From Actinostola sp. cb2023 (lineage: Eukaryota; Cnidaria; Anthozoa; Actiniaria; Actinostolidae), in the NCBI GenBank assembly GCA_033675265.1, contig JAUJYZ010001087.1, positions 706,501 to 770,500 on the forward strand: a stretch of DNA of 64,000 nucleotides, written 5' to 3'. The notes beneath the pieces were generated by a model that had not been told where the DNA came from, searched no databases, and saw only the letters and a program-made list of their open reading frames with translations. Within the stretch, counting starts at the first letter, position 1. Each line of letters begins with the position of its first letter. Position numbers and translations under genes: made by a program. Shown here piece after piece: positions 27,501 to 42,500 of this stretch.

Positions 27501-30500
27501 ATTGATCTGAAGTTAGCAAAGACCTGGGCGAAGATTGAATCAAAATATGGTTTCGTCTGAATCCCAGAGACAACTAGATTATTCTGCTGGACTGCTGTTG
27601 TTAACTGCAAGGATTGTGGCTGCACAACTGCACTGGATGCCTCTCTGGAGACAACACTTCGAGTGGTCGATGGCCGAGTGTCAGTAATATGAAATGTGCC
27701 AAGCTTTGCTCATTCCGGTGACTTGAAATCGTCAGAAAAGGCATAATATGATGATTTGGTACACCAGCATTTGACCATAGCCATAGGGTGAGAGCTGTAG
27801 CTCATACTGAATGGTTCAGTGGTGTAAACAAGTGCACAAATAAAAAGTTGATTTCTTTCATTGTGTTATGTTTGTGTTGTCGTACTCGTTGGTATGTGCT
27901 CAGTTTTTGCTTGGATATATATAGCTAATTGCATAATCATTGTCGGGTTGAAAATCATGAGAGCTATGACCAAAAGGAATTCTGGGAAATTAAAACTCTC
28001 AAATAACACCGTCAAATGATCGACCTTTTTATCCAGACTTGTAGGATCTTAGTTAAATAGCTCATATACCTTCAAAACTACGAGAACATATCTGCATGTA
28101 ATCTGGCTCATGAACTGATTTCCCATGATTATGCAATTAGCGCGCGCTATATACATGTAGGAAGAAAGCTGTTGACAGCTGGTTGAGCTTCATCAAGTAG
28201 AACTTCAGAGGTTTAATTTGTAGCCTTCATTCTTGTGTTCTGTCTCATACATTCAGACATATTTTTCTTTACTGTTTGCATTGTTTTGATATATGCACAG
28301 CGCAGGGGAAGCCATTTAATTGACAATTTGTTGACACTGTTCATACTCGGCTTTGTCGTTTATCTGAAATCTAAACAACAAATGTATGAAACAGAAACAT
28401 TATACATTTATCTAAAAACCTAGAACTGTTGGTATCTTGGAATGTTGAACTCGCACGAGGGTATGGTACTATTTTTACGTCTAAAATGCTGTACTTACAT
28501 TAGGGCCATTTATACGAGCAAAAATAGGACTCGTCTTATCTAATACCCCATTCACACCAAACCTTGTTTAGTTAAACTAAGTTTGTTCTCGCTTCTCTAA
28601 TTTGAGGGCATTTAATTTCACAAGGATCAAACTACCTGGAATTTATAATGTGCAACATATAGGACAGTTTACCAGCAGTTTTGTGCCTAAAGTTTCATGG
28701 CGTCTGTAGATAATTTTCTAAACCTGTTTAGTTAAACCACCTTAAACCATGTTTAAGCCTTGGTGTGAATGGGGTATAAGACACGTCTTAAATAAGACGC
28801 GAACTATCCGTATAAACGGCACTTTTTGTCGTGTTCTTAACCAAGACGCGACTTACCGAAGAACAGCGTTTTGAGCTGTTCTTATTTTGTTCGCGACTTA
28901 ATTAAGGTACCAGGGGACCTTCGTGACCACTGTTCACTGAAAGCCGCGTATCGCGCTAACCACTCGTCCAACATGTATAAAAGTATACATTTTCTTAAAG
29001 CTGAATAAATGCAGATTCTAAATATGCTGGAGATTATTTCCTATTTTGTAAATATTTTTTTGTTATTGCACATTTTAGAAAATTCGACCGGCCTTGTTCA
29101 AAGAGAATTTTGCACGCGGGAATTCAATCGATTTTTAAACGGAAAGTGCCATTGTAATGAGCACACTTTGTTCTAAAAAACCATGTCTCCGATTTCCGAT
29201 AAACGTTGTTGAGGAGATATTTGCTGTCAAAGTTCATTAATGTGTTTTTAAGCGATTTACACATAAATCATCAAATAACTTTTAAACGAGGCAACGTATC
29301 AAAAATCGGAGACACGTTTTTTTAGAACAAAGTGTGCTCATTACAATGGCACTTTCCATTTAGAATTCGATTGTATTCCCGCGTGCACGCTACTCTTTGA
29401 ACAAGGCCGGTCGAATTTTCTAAAATGTGCAATAACAAAAAATATTTACAAAATAGGAAATAATCTCCAGCATATTTAGAATCTGCATTTATTCAGCTTT
29501 AAGAAAATGTATACTTTTATACATGTTGGACAAGTGGTTAGCGCGCTACGCGGCTTTCAGTGAACAGTGGTCACGAAGGTCCCCTGGTACCTTAAGAATA
29601 CGACAAAAAGTGCCGTTTATACGGATAGTTCGCGTCTTATTTAAGACGCGTCCTATTTTCGCTCGTATAAATGGCCCTATTGTATGCTTTAGATTTGTTT
29701 CTTAATATATATTCACAGTTGAGACACACCAAATCGCCATATCTATCTGGGATTCAGTCGAAACCCTATTTTGAGTCTTCGCTATAAACTGCAGATCAAT
29801 CTGACAAATCGACAATCGACTGACAAATCCATATATATTAATAATAATAATAATAGATTGATTCCAATAAACCTGGGCATTACTAAATACACCATTACAC
29901 ACTATTAGACACTCACTCTTTTCTTTTCTTTTGTTTCTTTGCACCTAATATACACTGACAGCTAATTAGTAGTGCCCAGGTTTATTGGAATCACTCTAAT
30001 ACGTCTTTATTAATAGAGATAGAAAATACATATCCTATTTACAATAAACTGGGAAATAAACAAGCAACCCTTGCGGGTGAAAATTTAAATATTAAATATA
30101 AGCAAACCCTTACGGGTGAAATGGTACTCCTTGTTTACGAACTTTAATCAGTCTGTCTGCAGTAGTTAAACATGAAATACATTGTAGAACATTTCTACTT
30201 CGAAATGTTTCAGTGAAAAACATATTGTAATTGTATTTGCAACAATTTTAGCTGCTCGCTTCTTATCGTGACCAACAGCTCCGAACGTGTTCTATGGCCG
30301 GAAGTGCACAGTGATTGGTCAATTTCGTGTTCTAAAAATAGCCAAACTTGTTCAAAAGCTGTCCCAGATTTTAATGCCACATTGATGCTCCTACTCATGG
30401 GCTCCTGCATGCAGTATCAATGTTGTATGAATATAATGTTATCATTCTCGTTCCCAGAGCTCCTCGGTTTCGGTCCTCTCCCGAAAAGGCCCTGGTCGCA

Positions 30501-33500
30501 GCCATTTGAGGCTCGATGCTGATTGGACAAAATATAAAAGAACAATATGAACAATGAGCCCACAGGTAACCCAGATAACCGCAAAGCAAACGCCTACGGA
30601 TGGCCATGGCAGATTTTTAGCCGACTTGTTAAAAGAGAATTTATTTGAGAATGTGTGATTATTTAAGCAATTTGAGTGTTTGGAGATATAATGTTTTTGG
30701 CGACAGTTGTCGTAAACATTTGGTGGCCGGAGTTGCTAACCTTTCCTAATTATACGGTATGTTTGATACGGGTGAAATTTTTGAATCGCTCAAAACCACT
30801 CAAAAATACAATTTCTTGCTCAGATTTCTACACCAAAGTGTTCTTTAATTATCAGACTACTGTTGTGAAGACATTTTTTTGAGAATCTCATATCCTTTGA
30901 AGTCTTTCTAAGAGCTCATTCCTGAGACCATTCGAAAATCCAACGGTCAAACGATGTCACGGTCCACTGATTCTACGTTTGGGCTACCTTTGGGCTCATT
31001 GTTCTTGATATATGTTTTCAAATGCGCATGCGTTATATTTCGTCCAATCAGCATCGAGCCTACGACCAGAACCTTCTCGGGAGCAGATGGGGTTGTAATA
31101 CGTATTCCATATATGGTAAAAGCGTGCAAGCGAATAGCGGCCCCTAACAAGCGTATAGCGGCCCCAAACAAGCGAATAGCGGCACCAATTTGGTTAATAG
31201 GTATTTGCAATGCAAAATATTTTCAAAAGCTAGAAAAAATGCAGAGTTTGGCAGCGTAATCCCTCGTGGTCAAGTGCGTTAAAGCGGAGGGTTAGGTTTA
31301 GGGTTAGGGATGGGGCAGACTATAAAGTGATTAATTTGATGATTCGAGTTTCAGATTTGACATAAAGTTTTAAAAGGTTAAGAAGTTTTTAATAATTGGA
31401 TGAAAAAAATTCTAAGTCCAATCCTAGGAAATAAAAAAATGGGTCCGCCATTCGCTTGTTAAGTGCTTCTATTTGCTTGTTAGGGGCCGCTATACGCTCA
31501 TACCATATATGGAATACGTATTACAACCCCGACTCCTCGGGAGAGGACCAAAACCGAGGAGCACTGGGAACGAGAATGTATTGTTATATATTGTTATATG
31601 TATTAGTCACATGTTTGGTTTGGGTTACCTGTGATAGCAGCATGCGCATTGAGAGGCGCGGGAACCCGGGAGCACATGGAATAAAAGTGCCGTTTTGACA
31701 GTCTACAAATGAGTCTTAGTATTCGGATACAACAAATATGATAATGGTTTGTTGTTTTATGGACAATCATTGTCATTCTATTAATAATTACTATGTCAAC
31801 ACTGCCACCATTATAAGCTCCTTTGTTGGCTTACAACAGTGCATACTAACCTTTTGTTTTTCTTTAATCTGAGGTGTTTTTTCCAACTTGTCCAACTCCT
31901 CGATTTGAAGCAAGGCCTTCTCTTTCTTGTCCTTGAATTCGTTGGCCTGTAAGGATGATTGGAATACCATGCAGATTTATGATGACCATTAATTCAATGC
32001 GTTGAGACATAATCGGTTGATAAATATTGATGTTCATGTTCTTTGTATCATTATATCCATTGCTACTCTTCACACCGAGGCTTAGCGATGTCGCGAATGA
32101 CTCGTATAAATGTTTTAGCTAATTAAACCTAGGGGTATTAGGTTCAAGCTCGTCTAACTTAAGCCGCAGCTTATTGGTAGTTTTGACTCATTTATACGAG
32201 TCATAATGTTTATAATCAGTAAAGCATGGTCATACATCGACAAACCTGTGTGACGTCATTCCAAATCAAAATGGCGACCTCCATGGATTGAGACTTTCAA
32301 TGCGAATTGAAAATTGAAAATCAATAATAATTTGGATATATTAATTTCTGAATGATGGAGGTTTCCTTTAAAAAGAGCTGAATTTAATTGGCATTTAAAA
32401 ACATGAATATTTACCGAGACGAAGTCAAGGCGAATACTTGTTGTAGTATATACCAACTCAGGAACCTCAAAATAATATTTCAATATCAAAATATTGTGTT
32501 TTTCTTGTCAGCCGCATAAAAGCTAGAGACATAGAGAACCAATGAGATTGCACGATGTATGTAGGTTCGTGAGTTGGTAGAGATAGAGAACCAATCAGAT
32601 TGCACGATGTATGTAAGTTAATGAGATGGTAGACATAGAAAATCAATCAGATTGCACGATGTATGTAGGTTCGTGAGTTGGTAGAGATAGAGAACCAATC
32701 AGATTGCACGATGTATGTAGGTTCATGAGTTGGTAGACATAGAGAACCAATCAGATTGCACGATGTATGTAGGTTCATGAGTTGGTATATACTAACGTCG
32801 AATATCCCGAGATAGAGAACCAATGAGATTGCACGATGTATGTAGGTTCGTGAGTTGGTAGAGATAGAGAACCAATGAGATTGCACGATGTATGTAGGTT
32901 CATGAGATGGTAGACATAGAGAACCAATGAGATTGCACGATGTATGTAGGTTCGTGAGTTGGTAGAGATAGAGAACCAATGAGATTGCACGATGTATGTA
33001 GGTTCATGAGATGGTAGAGATAGCGAACCAATGAGATTGCACGATGTATGTAGGTTCATGAGTTGGTAGAGATAGAGAATCAATCAGATTGCACGATGTA
33101 TGTAGGTTCATGAGTTGGTATATACTAACGTCGAATATCCCGAGATAGAGAACCAATGAGATTGCACGATGTATGTAGGTTCGTGAGTTGGTAGACATAG
33201 AGAACCAATCAGATTGCACGATGTATGTAAGTTAATGAGATGGTAGACATAGAAAATCAATCAGATTGCACGATGTATGTAGGTTCGTGAGTTGGTAGAG
33301 ATAGAGAACCAATCAGATTGCACGATGTATGTAGGTTCATGAGTTGGTAGACATAGAGAATCAATCAGATTGCACGATGTATGTAGGTTCATGAGTTGGT
33401 ATATACTAACGTCGAATATCCCGAGATAGAGAACCAATGAGATTGCACGATGTATGTAGGTTCATGAGATGGTAGACATAGAGAACCAATGAGATTGCAC

Positions 33501-36500
33501 GATGTATGTAGGTTCATGAGATGGTAGACATAGAGAACCAATGAGATTGCACGATGTATGTAGGTTCATGAGATGGTTGGTTGGTATATACAAATTACAA
33601 TGTTTCAATGTCGCGTCTACGTCATTATCAAGTAAATCATCATCATTGAAAGGACACAGTTCGTTTAGACTAAAATGGTGTAGTCTGATGAGTGTTCATC
33701 TTGTGGATCATCAACATTTCATTATTTACTTCACAATGTCACTATTAAATATTTACCAAAAGTTCCTTTAATTAAACAATAATTACTCACCACTTGTGAT
33801 GCCATAATACTATAGCTCTCAAATGAAGAGTTGGTGGAGTCACGTGACAGTAAAGAGACCAATGATTGGTCGAGAGCAGACTGATTAGATATGTCACTAA
33901 TGTTTAAGCTGTCATATCGTAGACTCGTACCAACCAAAGGTGAAGGTAAATCTTTAGTATCAGAGGACTGGGAAAGAAAGAGCACAGAATGTAATCTTAG
34001 GTAATAAATACCCCTTGAACCACCTTCCAATATTAACACCTTCATAGGAAAGTTGTTGGAAGTGGACTCAACAATACATTTGGTTCAAACAATTTCTAAA
34101 GACTTCAGACTCAAGGAAGTACGACTAGAGATCAAGAGACACCCATCTGCACTTTTTCATAAAACTTATTTTGAGCCTCATATATAAATACTCCGACTCT
34201 TATTCAGCCTCATATATAAATACTCCGACTCTTACTCAGCCTCATATATAAATACTCCGACTCTTACTCAGCCTCATATATAAATACTCCGACTCTTACT
34301 CAGCCTCATATATAAATACTCCGACTCTTACTCAGCCTCATATATAAATACTCCGACTCTTACTCAGCCTCATATATAAATACTCCGACTCTTATTCAGC
34401 CTCATATATAAATACTCCGACTCTTACTCAGCCTCATATATAAATACTCCGACTCTTACTCAGCCTCATATATAAATACTCTGACTCTTACTCAGCCTCA
34501 TATATAAATACTCCGACTCTTACTCAGCCTCATATATAAATACTCCGACTCTTACTCAGCCTCATATATAAATACTCTGACTCTTACTCAGCCTCATATA
34601 TAAATACTCCGACTCTTACTCAGCCTCATATATAAATACTCCGACTCTTACTCAGCCTCATATATAAATACTCCGACTCTTACTCAGCCTCTACTCCGAC
34701 TCTTACTCAGCCTCATATATAAATACTCCGACTCTTACTCAGCCTCATATATAAATACTCCGACTCTACGACTCATATATAAATACTCGACTCTTACTCA
34801 GCCTCATATATAAAACTACTCTACGAGACTCTCTAAATACTCCGACTCTTACTCAGCCTCATATATAAATACTCCGACTCTTACTCAGCCTCATATATAA
34901 ATACTACGACTCTCTTACTCAGCCTCATATATAAATACTCCGACTCTTACTCAGCCTCATCATATATAAATACTCCGACTCTTACTCAGCCTCATATATA
35001 AATACTCCGACTCTTACTCAGCCTCATATATAAATACTCTGACTCTTACTCAGCCTCATATATAAATACTCCGACTCTTACTCAGCCTCATATATAAATA
35101 CTCCGACTCTTACTCAGCCTCATATATAAATACTCCGACTCTTACTCAGCCTCATATATAAATACTCTGACTCTTACTCAGCCTCATATATAAATACTCC
35201 GACTCTTACTCAGCCCATATATAAATACTCCGACTCTTACTCAGCCTCATATATAAATACTCTGACTCTTACTCAGCCTCATATATAAATACTCCGACTC
35301 TTACTCAGCCTCAGCCTCATATATAAATACTCCGACTCTTACTCAGCCTCATATATAAACTCCGACTCTTACTCAGCCTCATATATAAATACTCCGACTC
35401 TTACTCAGCCTCATATATAAATACTCTGACTCTTACTCAGCCTCATATATAAATACTCTGACTCTTACTCAGCCTCATATATAAATACTCCGACTCTTAC
35501 TCAGCCTCATATATAAATACTCCGACTCTTACTCAGCCTCATATATAAATACTCTGACTCTTACTCAGCCTCATATATAAATACTCTGACTCTTACTCAG
35601 CCTCATATATAAATACTCCGACTCTTACTCAGCCTCATATATAAATACTCTGACTCTTACTCAGCCTCATATATAAATTCTCTGACTCTTACTCAGCCTC
35701 ATATATAAATACTCCGACTCTTACTCAGCCTCATATATAAATACTCCGACTCTTACTCAGCCTCATATATAAATACTCTGACTCTTACTCAGCCTCATAT
35801 ATAAATACTCCGACTCTTACTCAGCCTCATATATAAATACTCTGACTCGCACTCAGTTGTGACTGGGTGCAAGTCATGTGTAGAGTTACTTTAAATGTGT
35901 CTACATACTAATTGTTCTTCTAGTTCTTGTTTTAGTGAGAAATGTCTCCTGGATGGTGTGCTAGTCTTGTGTGGACTTTGTAATCGAGAGGGATGGTTTG
36001 GTGAATTGTGCTTTCTTAATCTGGAAAAATAACAAAGTTCAGGAAATCACCATCAATATCATCACCATCAGTGTAATCACCATCACCATCAATATCATCA
36101 CCATAAGTGTAATCACCATCACCATCAATATCATCACCATCAGTGTAATCACCATCACCATCAATATCATCACCATCAGTGTAATCACCATCACCATCAA
36201 TATCATCACCATCAGTGTAATCACCATCACCATCAATATCATCACCATCAGTGCAATCACCATCACCATCAATATCATCACCATCAGTGTAATCACCATC
36301 ACCATCAATATCATCACCATCAGTGTAATCACCATCACCATCAATATCATCATCATCAGTGCAATCACCATCACCATCAATATCATCACCATCAGTGTAA
36401 TCACCATCACCATCAATATCATCACCATCAGTGCAATCACCATCACCATCAATATCATCACCATCAGTGTAATCACCATCACCATCAATATCATCACCAT

Positions 36501-39500
36501 CAGTGTAATTACCATCACCATCAATATCATCACCATCAGTGTAATCACCATCACCATCAATATCATCACCATCAGTGTAATCACCATCACCATCAATATC
36601 ATCACCATCAGTGCAATCACCATCACCATCAATATCATCACCATCAATATCATCACCATCAGTGTAATCACCATCACCAACAATATCATCACCATCAGTG
36701 TAATCACCATCACCATCAATATCATCACCATCAGTGTAATCACCATCACCATCAATATCATCACCATCAGTGCAATCACCATCACCATCAATATCATCAC
36801 CATCAGTGTAATCACCATCACCATCAATATCATCACCATCAGTGTAATCACCATCACCATCAATATCATCACCATCAGTGTAATCACCATCACCATCAAT
36901 ATCATCACCATCAGTGTAATCACCATCACCATCAATATCATCACCATCAGTGCAATCACCATCACCATCAATATCATCACCATCAATATCATCACCATCA
37001 GTGTAATCACCATCACCAACAATATCATCACCATCAGTGTAATCACCATCACCATCAATATCATCACCATCAGTGTAATCACCATCACCATCAATATCAT
37101 CACCATCAGTGCAATCACCATCACCATCAATATCATCACCATCAGTGCAATCACCATCAATATCATCACCATCAGTGTAATCACCATCAATATCTTCACC
37201 ATCAGTGTAATCACCATCACCATCAATATCATCACCATCAGTGCAATCACCATCACCATCAATATCATCACCATCAGTGTAATCACCATCACCATCAATA
37301 TCATCACCATCAGTGTAATCACCATCACCATCAATATCATCACCATCAGTGCAATCACCATCACCATCAATATCATCACCATCAGTGTAATCACCATCAC
37401 CATCATCACCATCACCATCAGTGTAATCACCATCACCACAATATCATCACCATCAGAGTAATCACCATCACCATCAATATCATCACCATCAGTGCAATCA
37501 CCATCAATATCATCACCATCAGTGCAATCACCATCAATATCATCACCATCAGTGCAATCACCATCAATATCATCACCATCAGTGTAATCACCATCACCAT
37601 CATCATCATCAGTGTAATCACCATCACCATCAATATCATCACCATCAGTGTAATCACCATCACCATCAATATCATCACCATCAGTGTAATCACCATCACC
37701 ATCAATATCATCACCATCAGAGTAATCACCATCACCATCAATATCATCACCACCAGAGTAATCACCATCACCATCAATATCATCACCATCAGTGTAATCA
37801 CCATCACCATTGACGGTGATGATATTGATGGTGATGATATTGATGATGATTGTTTCTCTGTTGGTCCAATAATTACATCTTCAAATGGCTAGACCCTTGC
37901 ATCTTCTCGGATAAGGACATTAATTAAACCCTATAAAGCATCACCACCAGTATAATCACCATGAATATTAACATCATCATCACCATAATAATCCCTACCA
38001 TCAACAACATTATACAACAAAAGTAACATCTTCATGATCACCATCATCATAGAAATACATAAGTAAAGTGAAGTCTAAAAGAGATGATCTGAAAAAAGAA
38101 ACCTAATCTCAAGGATAATAATAATAATCTTTATTTATATAGCGTTATTTCTTCTAAAAAAACAATAGCGCTTAACAATATTACTGATGGTGATGATATT
38201 GATGGTGATGGTGATGATATTGATGGTGATTACACTGATGGTGATGATATTGATGGTGATTACACTGATGGTGATGATATTGATGGTGATTACACTGATG
38301 GTGATATTGATGGTGATTACACTGTGATGATATTGATGGTGATGGTGATTGCACTGATGGTGATGATATTGATGGTGATGGTGATTACACTGATGGTGAT
38401 GATATTGATGGTGATGGTGATTACACTGATGGTGATGATATTGATGGTGATGGTGATGATATTGATTGCACTGATGGTCATGATATTGATGGTGATGGTG
38501 ATTACACTGATGGTGATGGTGATTACACTGATGGTGATGATATTGATGGTGATGGTGATGATATTGATTGCACTGATGGTCATGATATTGATGGTGATGG
38601 TACTGATGGTCATGATATTGATGGTGATGATATTGATGGTGATGGTGATTGCACTGATGGTGATGATATTGATGGTACTGATGGTCATGATATTGATGGT
38701 GATGATATTGATGGTGATGGTGATTACACTGATGGTGATGATATTGATGGTGATGGTGATTACACTGATGGTGATGATATTGATGGTGATGGTGATTACA
38801 CTGATGGTGATGATATTGATGGTGATTGCACTGATGGTGATGATATTGATGGTGATGGTGATTACACTGATGGTGATGATATTGATGGTGATGGTGATTG
38901 CACTGATGGTGATGATATTGATGGTGATGGTGATTACACTGATGGTGATGATATTGATGGTGATGGTGATTACACTGATGGTGATGATATTGATATTGAT
39001 GGTGATTGCACTGATGGTCATGATATTGATGGTGATGGTGATTGCACTGATGGTGATGATATTGATGGCGATGATATTGATGGTGATGGTGATTACACTG
39101 ATGGTGATGATATTGATGGTGATGGTGATATTATTAAGGATAAGAAAATAACAATAATAACTTTAACATGTACCTTGATAGTTCACCATTCAGGTCTGAA
39201 AGAGCTTGTGTGAGTTTGTTTTTCTCTGTTTTCAAATCCTGTATTTTCAAGATATGTTATTTCAGCAACTGGTCAATGCTTAATAATGCTTATGATGATG
39301 ATTATAAGCACAAGGATCAAAATTGCTTCATTTTGGGGTTTATTTGTAAGCTTATAGGTTTGTTTTTACATGGCAAAGTGTGTGCGCACTTGATATATTG
39401 ATCAAGTGCAAATTCGGCTTTCTAGTTACAAACATATTGTGCAAACACTTTGCCTGTTATATCACTAAGTTCAAGTAGCATCAACGTGTGCCCAAAATTA

Positions 39501-42500
39501 TTTAAAGATCCTTTGTCAACAAAAGACTAATGTCCGAAATGTCAGTAAATTTATGTATGGACATTGCTTTAATTAGAGATATAGTCACTCAAGCAACATA
39601 CACAGACTCAGTGCGCCATTTACATGTATGTGTAGCAAAATATTTTTATTCGTCTTTCAATATACATTATTCTTGCTATATAGTACTGTATAGTGCTATA
39701 GAGGGTTTAGGCTTGCTATAAAGTACTGTATAGTGCAATTAACAAATCGCAAGCGGTTTTCCATTGTCTGTACTCTTATTGACAATGGATTTGACGTCAC
39801 AAAATGTTCAAAACTCAAGTGGAACCACGAGCGTAGCGAGTGGTTTCACTGCAAAGTTTTGAACATTTTGTGACGTCAAATCCATTGTCAATAAGAGTAC
39901 AGACAATGGAAAACCGCTTGCGATTTCTTTTTTACAATAACAAAGTCAAAAAAACATCCAAAAGCAAGGACAAAGTTTGAAAGAAAAACCGTTTCAAGCG
40001 CGCGCTGGATCCGTGCGCGAGCGATTCGTCAGTTCTATGTGTCTGTACTCTTATTGACAATGGCTGAGAGCCAATCAGATTGCGAGATTTCGCTCTGTTA
40101 TTGTAAAAAGTGCTTTAGAGGGTTTAGGCTTGATATATAGTACTGTATAGTGCTATAGAGGGTTTAGGCTTGCTATATAATACATATAGGTTATTACTAA
40201 CAGTTAGAGTTGTGTAATATGGTTGGATATTTTTACGAGTCTTGCCGTATTTTGACGAGCCGTAGGCGAGTCAAAATGCAAATAGACGAGTAAAAATGTC
40301 CAGCCGTATTACACAACTCTAACTGTAATAAATTGTTTATTATACAACAACAAAATAACCAAATAACGCTTATTTGTTAGCGTACAAAAGTTGTTTTTGT
40401 GTTTTGTTTGTGAATGCGTGCGCTATCACACAATCGATACGCCATCGAGCGTGCGCTCAAGATATTTTTCATTGGCTTTTCTCTGCTTTTTTTTCACCAA
40501 AAATATTGTTGTTTTTGTCTTATTTTCTACAAAGATTTCAATAAAAAGTTGTTGTGTGTTTCCCTATTTACTTTAGAAGTACTTTTCTGTCGTTTTTTAG
40601 TGTCTTTTCTTTTTCCAATGAAAATAAAACTGATTCGGCAAACCGGTTTGCGAAACGTGTAATAACACCCATTGAATAACGCCGTATATTTGCACTCGAA
40701 AAGGCTTGTATTTGCACTCGAAAACCGTGCGTCGTATAATAAAGTATAGTACAGAAGGTTTAGGCTTGCTCTAGAATCCTGCTTGTGGGGGCAGGAATCG
40801 CAGTCTAGACGAAGGAATTTGCTCTTGTTCAACTGAAGGACTCTACGCTTTTCAGGTCCTTGCACAACTCCCCATCCTTTCGTGCATGCTGCTGCCTCAA
40901 GTATTCTCCACCCTCCCATGGGAATCACCCATCCCTAAACTCCCAAGGGTTTACCTTGTTACATATGTAATATGTGTGAGAAAAGACAAAGCATTACTGA
41001 GTATGCATATGTTGTGTGTCACTGCTGATGCCGCTACAATAAACCAGGTTTTAAATGTATCAATTATGTGCCCATCTTGGATTACCTCATTAGCTAAAGA
41101 CAACTCATGAATGACAGAAGAAAGATATTCAGTTTTTGACGATGATTCCTGAATAAATAACAACAAAATATAGATATATTATATGGCGGATCAATGATAC
41201 AAATGCAATCGTAAACACAGATAAAGACCTAGGAAAATACTTCCTCACAGTTTATGTTGATAATAAGTGATTTAACTTTATTAGTACTTGGTTCATAGGT
41301 TATATTTCATTCTCATTCTCGTCATTTGAAGTAGGTGATAAAATCACCTTGGTTGTTCTTGTAGGTGGTGATGGTAGTGGTGGTGCTGGTAGTGGTGGTG
41401 ATGGTAGTGGTGATGATGGTAGTCGTGGTGCTGGTAGTGGTAGTGGTGGTGATGGTGATGGTGATGGTAGTGGTGATGATGGTAGTCGTGGTGCTGGTAG
41501 TGGTAGTGGTGGTGATGGTAGTGGTGGTGATGATGGTAGTCGTGGTGCTGGTAGTGGTGGTGATGGTAGTGGTGATGATGGTAGTCATGGTGCTGGTAGT
41601 GGTAGTGGTGATGATGGTGATGGTAGTGGTGATGATGATAGTGGTGGTGCTGGTAGTAGTGGTGATGGTGATGTAGTCGGTAGTGATGGTGCTGGTGGTG
41701 GCGGCGATGGTGCTGGTAGTGGTGATATGTAGTGTAGTGATGCTGCTGATAGTGGTGATGGTGATGGTAGTGGTGATGATGGTAATGGTGGTGCTGGTAG
41801 TGGTGGTTTTGGTAGTGGTGGTGATGGTGCTGGTGCTGGTGCGGCGGCGGCGGCGATGGTGATGGTGATGCTGGTGCTAGTGGTGGTGATGGTGGTGGTG
41901 ATAGTGCTGGGTGATGATGGTGCTGGTAGTGGTAGTGATGGTGCTGTAGTGGTAGTGGTAGTGGTGATGATGGTACTGGTAGTGGTAGTGGTAGTGTGCT
42001 GGTAGTGGTGGTGATGGTAATGGTGGTGATGATAGTGGTAGTGTAGTGGTAGTGGTGTGTTGGTGATGGTAGTGGTGGTGATGGTGCTGGTGGGTGTGGT
42101 GGGATGGGCGGTGGTGGCGATGGGTGATGGTAGCGGTAGTGGTAGTGGTGGTGATGAGTGGCAGTGGTGTGTGGTGCTAGTAGTGGTGGTGATGGTAGTG
42201 GTGGTGATAGTGCTGGTAGTGATGGTGATGGTAGTGGTGGTGATGATGATAGTGGTAGTGCTGGTAGTGGTGGTGATGGTAGTGGTGGTGATGGTGGCGG
42301 TGGCGATGGTGCTGGTAGTGCTGTGTAGTGTGGTAGTGTAGTGATGGTGATGGTAGTGGTAGTGGTATGGTAGTGGTGATGATGGTGCTGGTAGTGATGA
42401 TGTGGTGCTTGTAGTGGTGGTGAGTGATGTAGTGGTGTGATGATGGTAGTGTGTGATGGTGCTGGTAGTGGTGGTGATGGTAGTGGTGGTGATGATGGTG

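Larger units (their letters stand above)
27208..30410. mobile_element. long inverted-repeat pair enclosing nested fold-back elements, intron 18
   Basis: About 27208-27473 (from cataagtaggagcatc to gaagttcgtaaac) is the reverse complement of about 30131-30410. The phrase gtagaacatttctacttcga near 30183 has its mirror near 27405. The 2.65 kb between the arms contains a second palindrome (28501-29679), which contains a third element (28544-28776), and a MITE at 29853-29996. It could be one transposon with long TIRs or two opposed copies of one repeat. Confidence 0.65.

Noticed and set aside
35971..39151. ITITINIITISV and LMVMILMVMV repeat proteins
   Set aside because: The 36-bp unit is a multiple of 3, so both strands are open; the true exon 16 on the minus strand overlaps the start of the plus-strand frame.
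40527..40928. 133-codon minus frame in intron 14
   Set aside because: Overlaps other frames on the opposite strand, no family pattern, and it crosses AT-rich repeat DNA.
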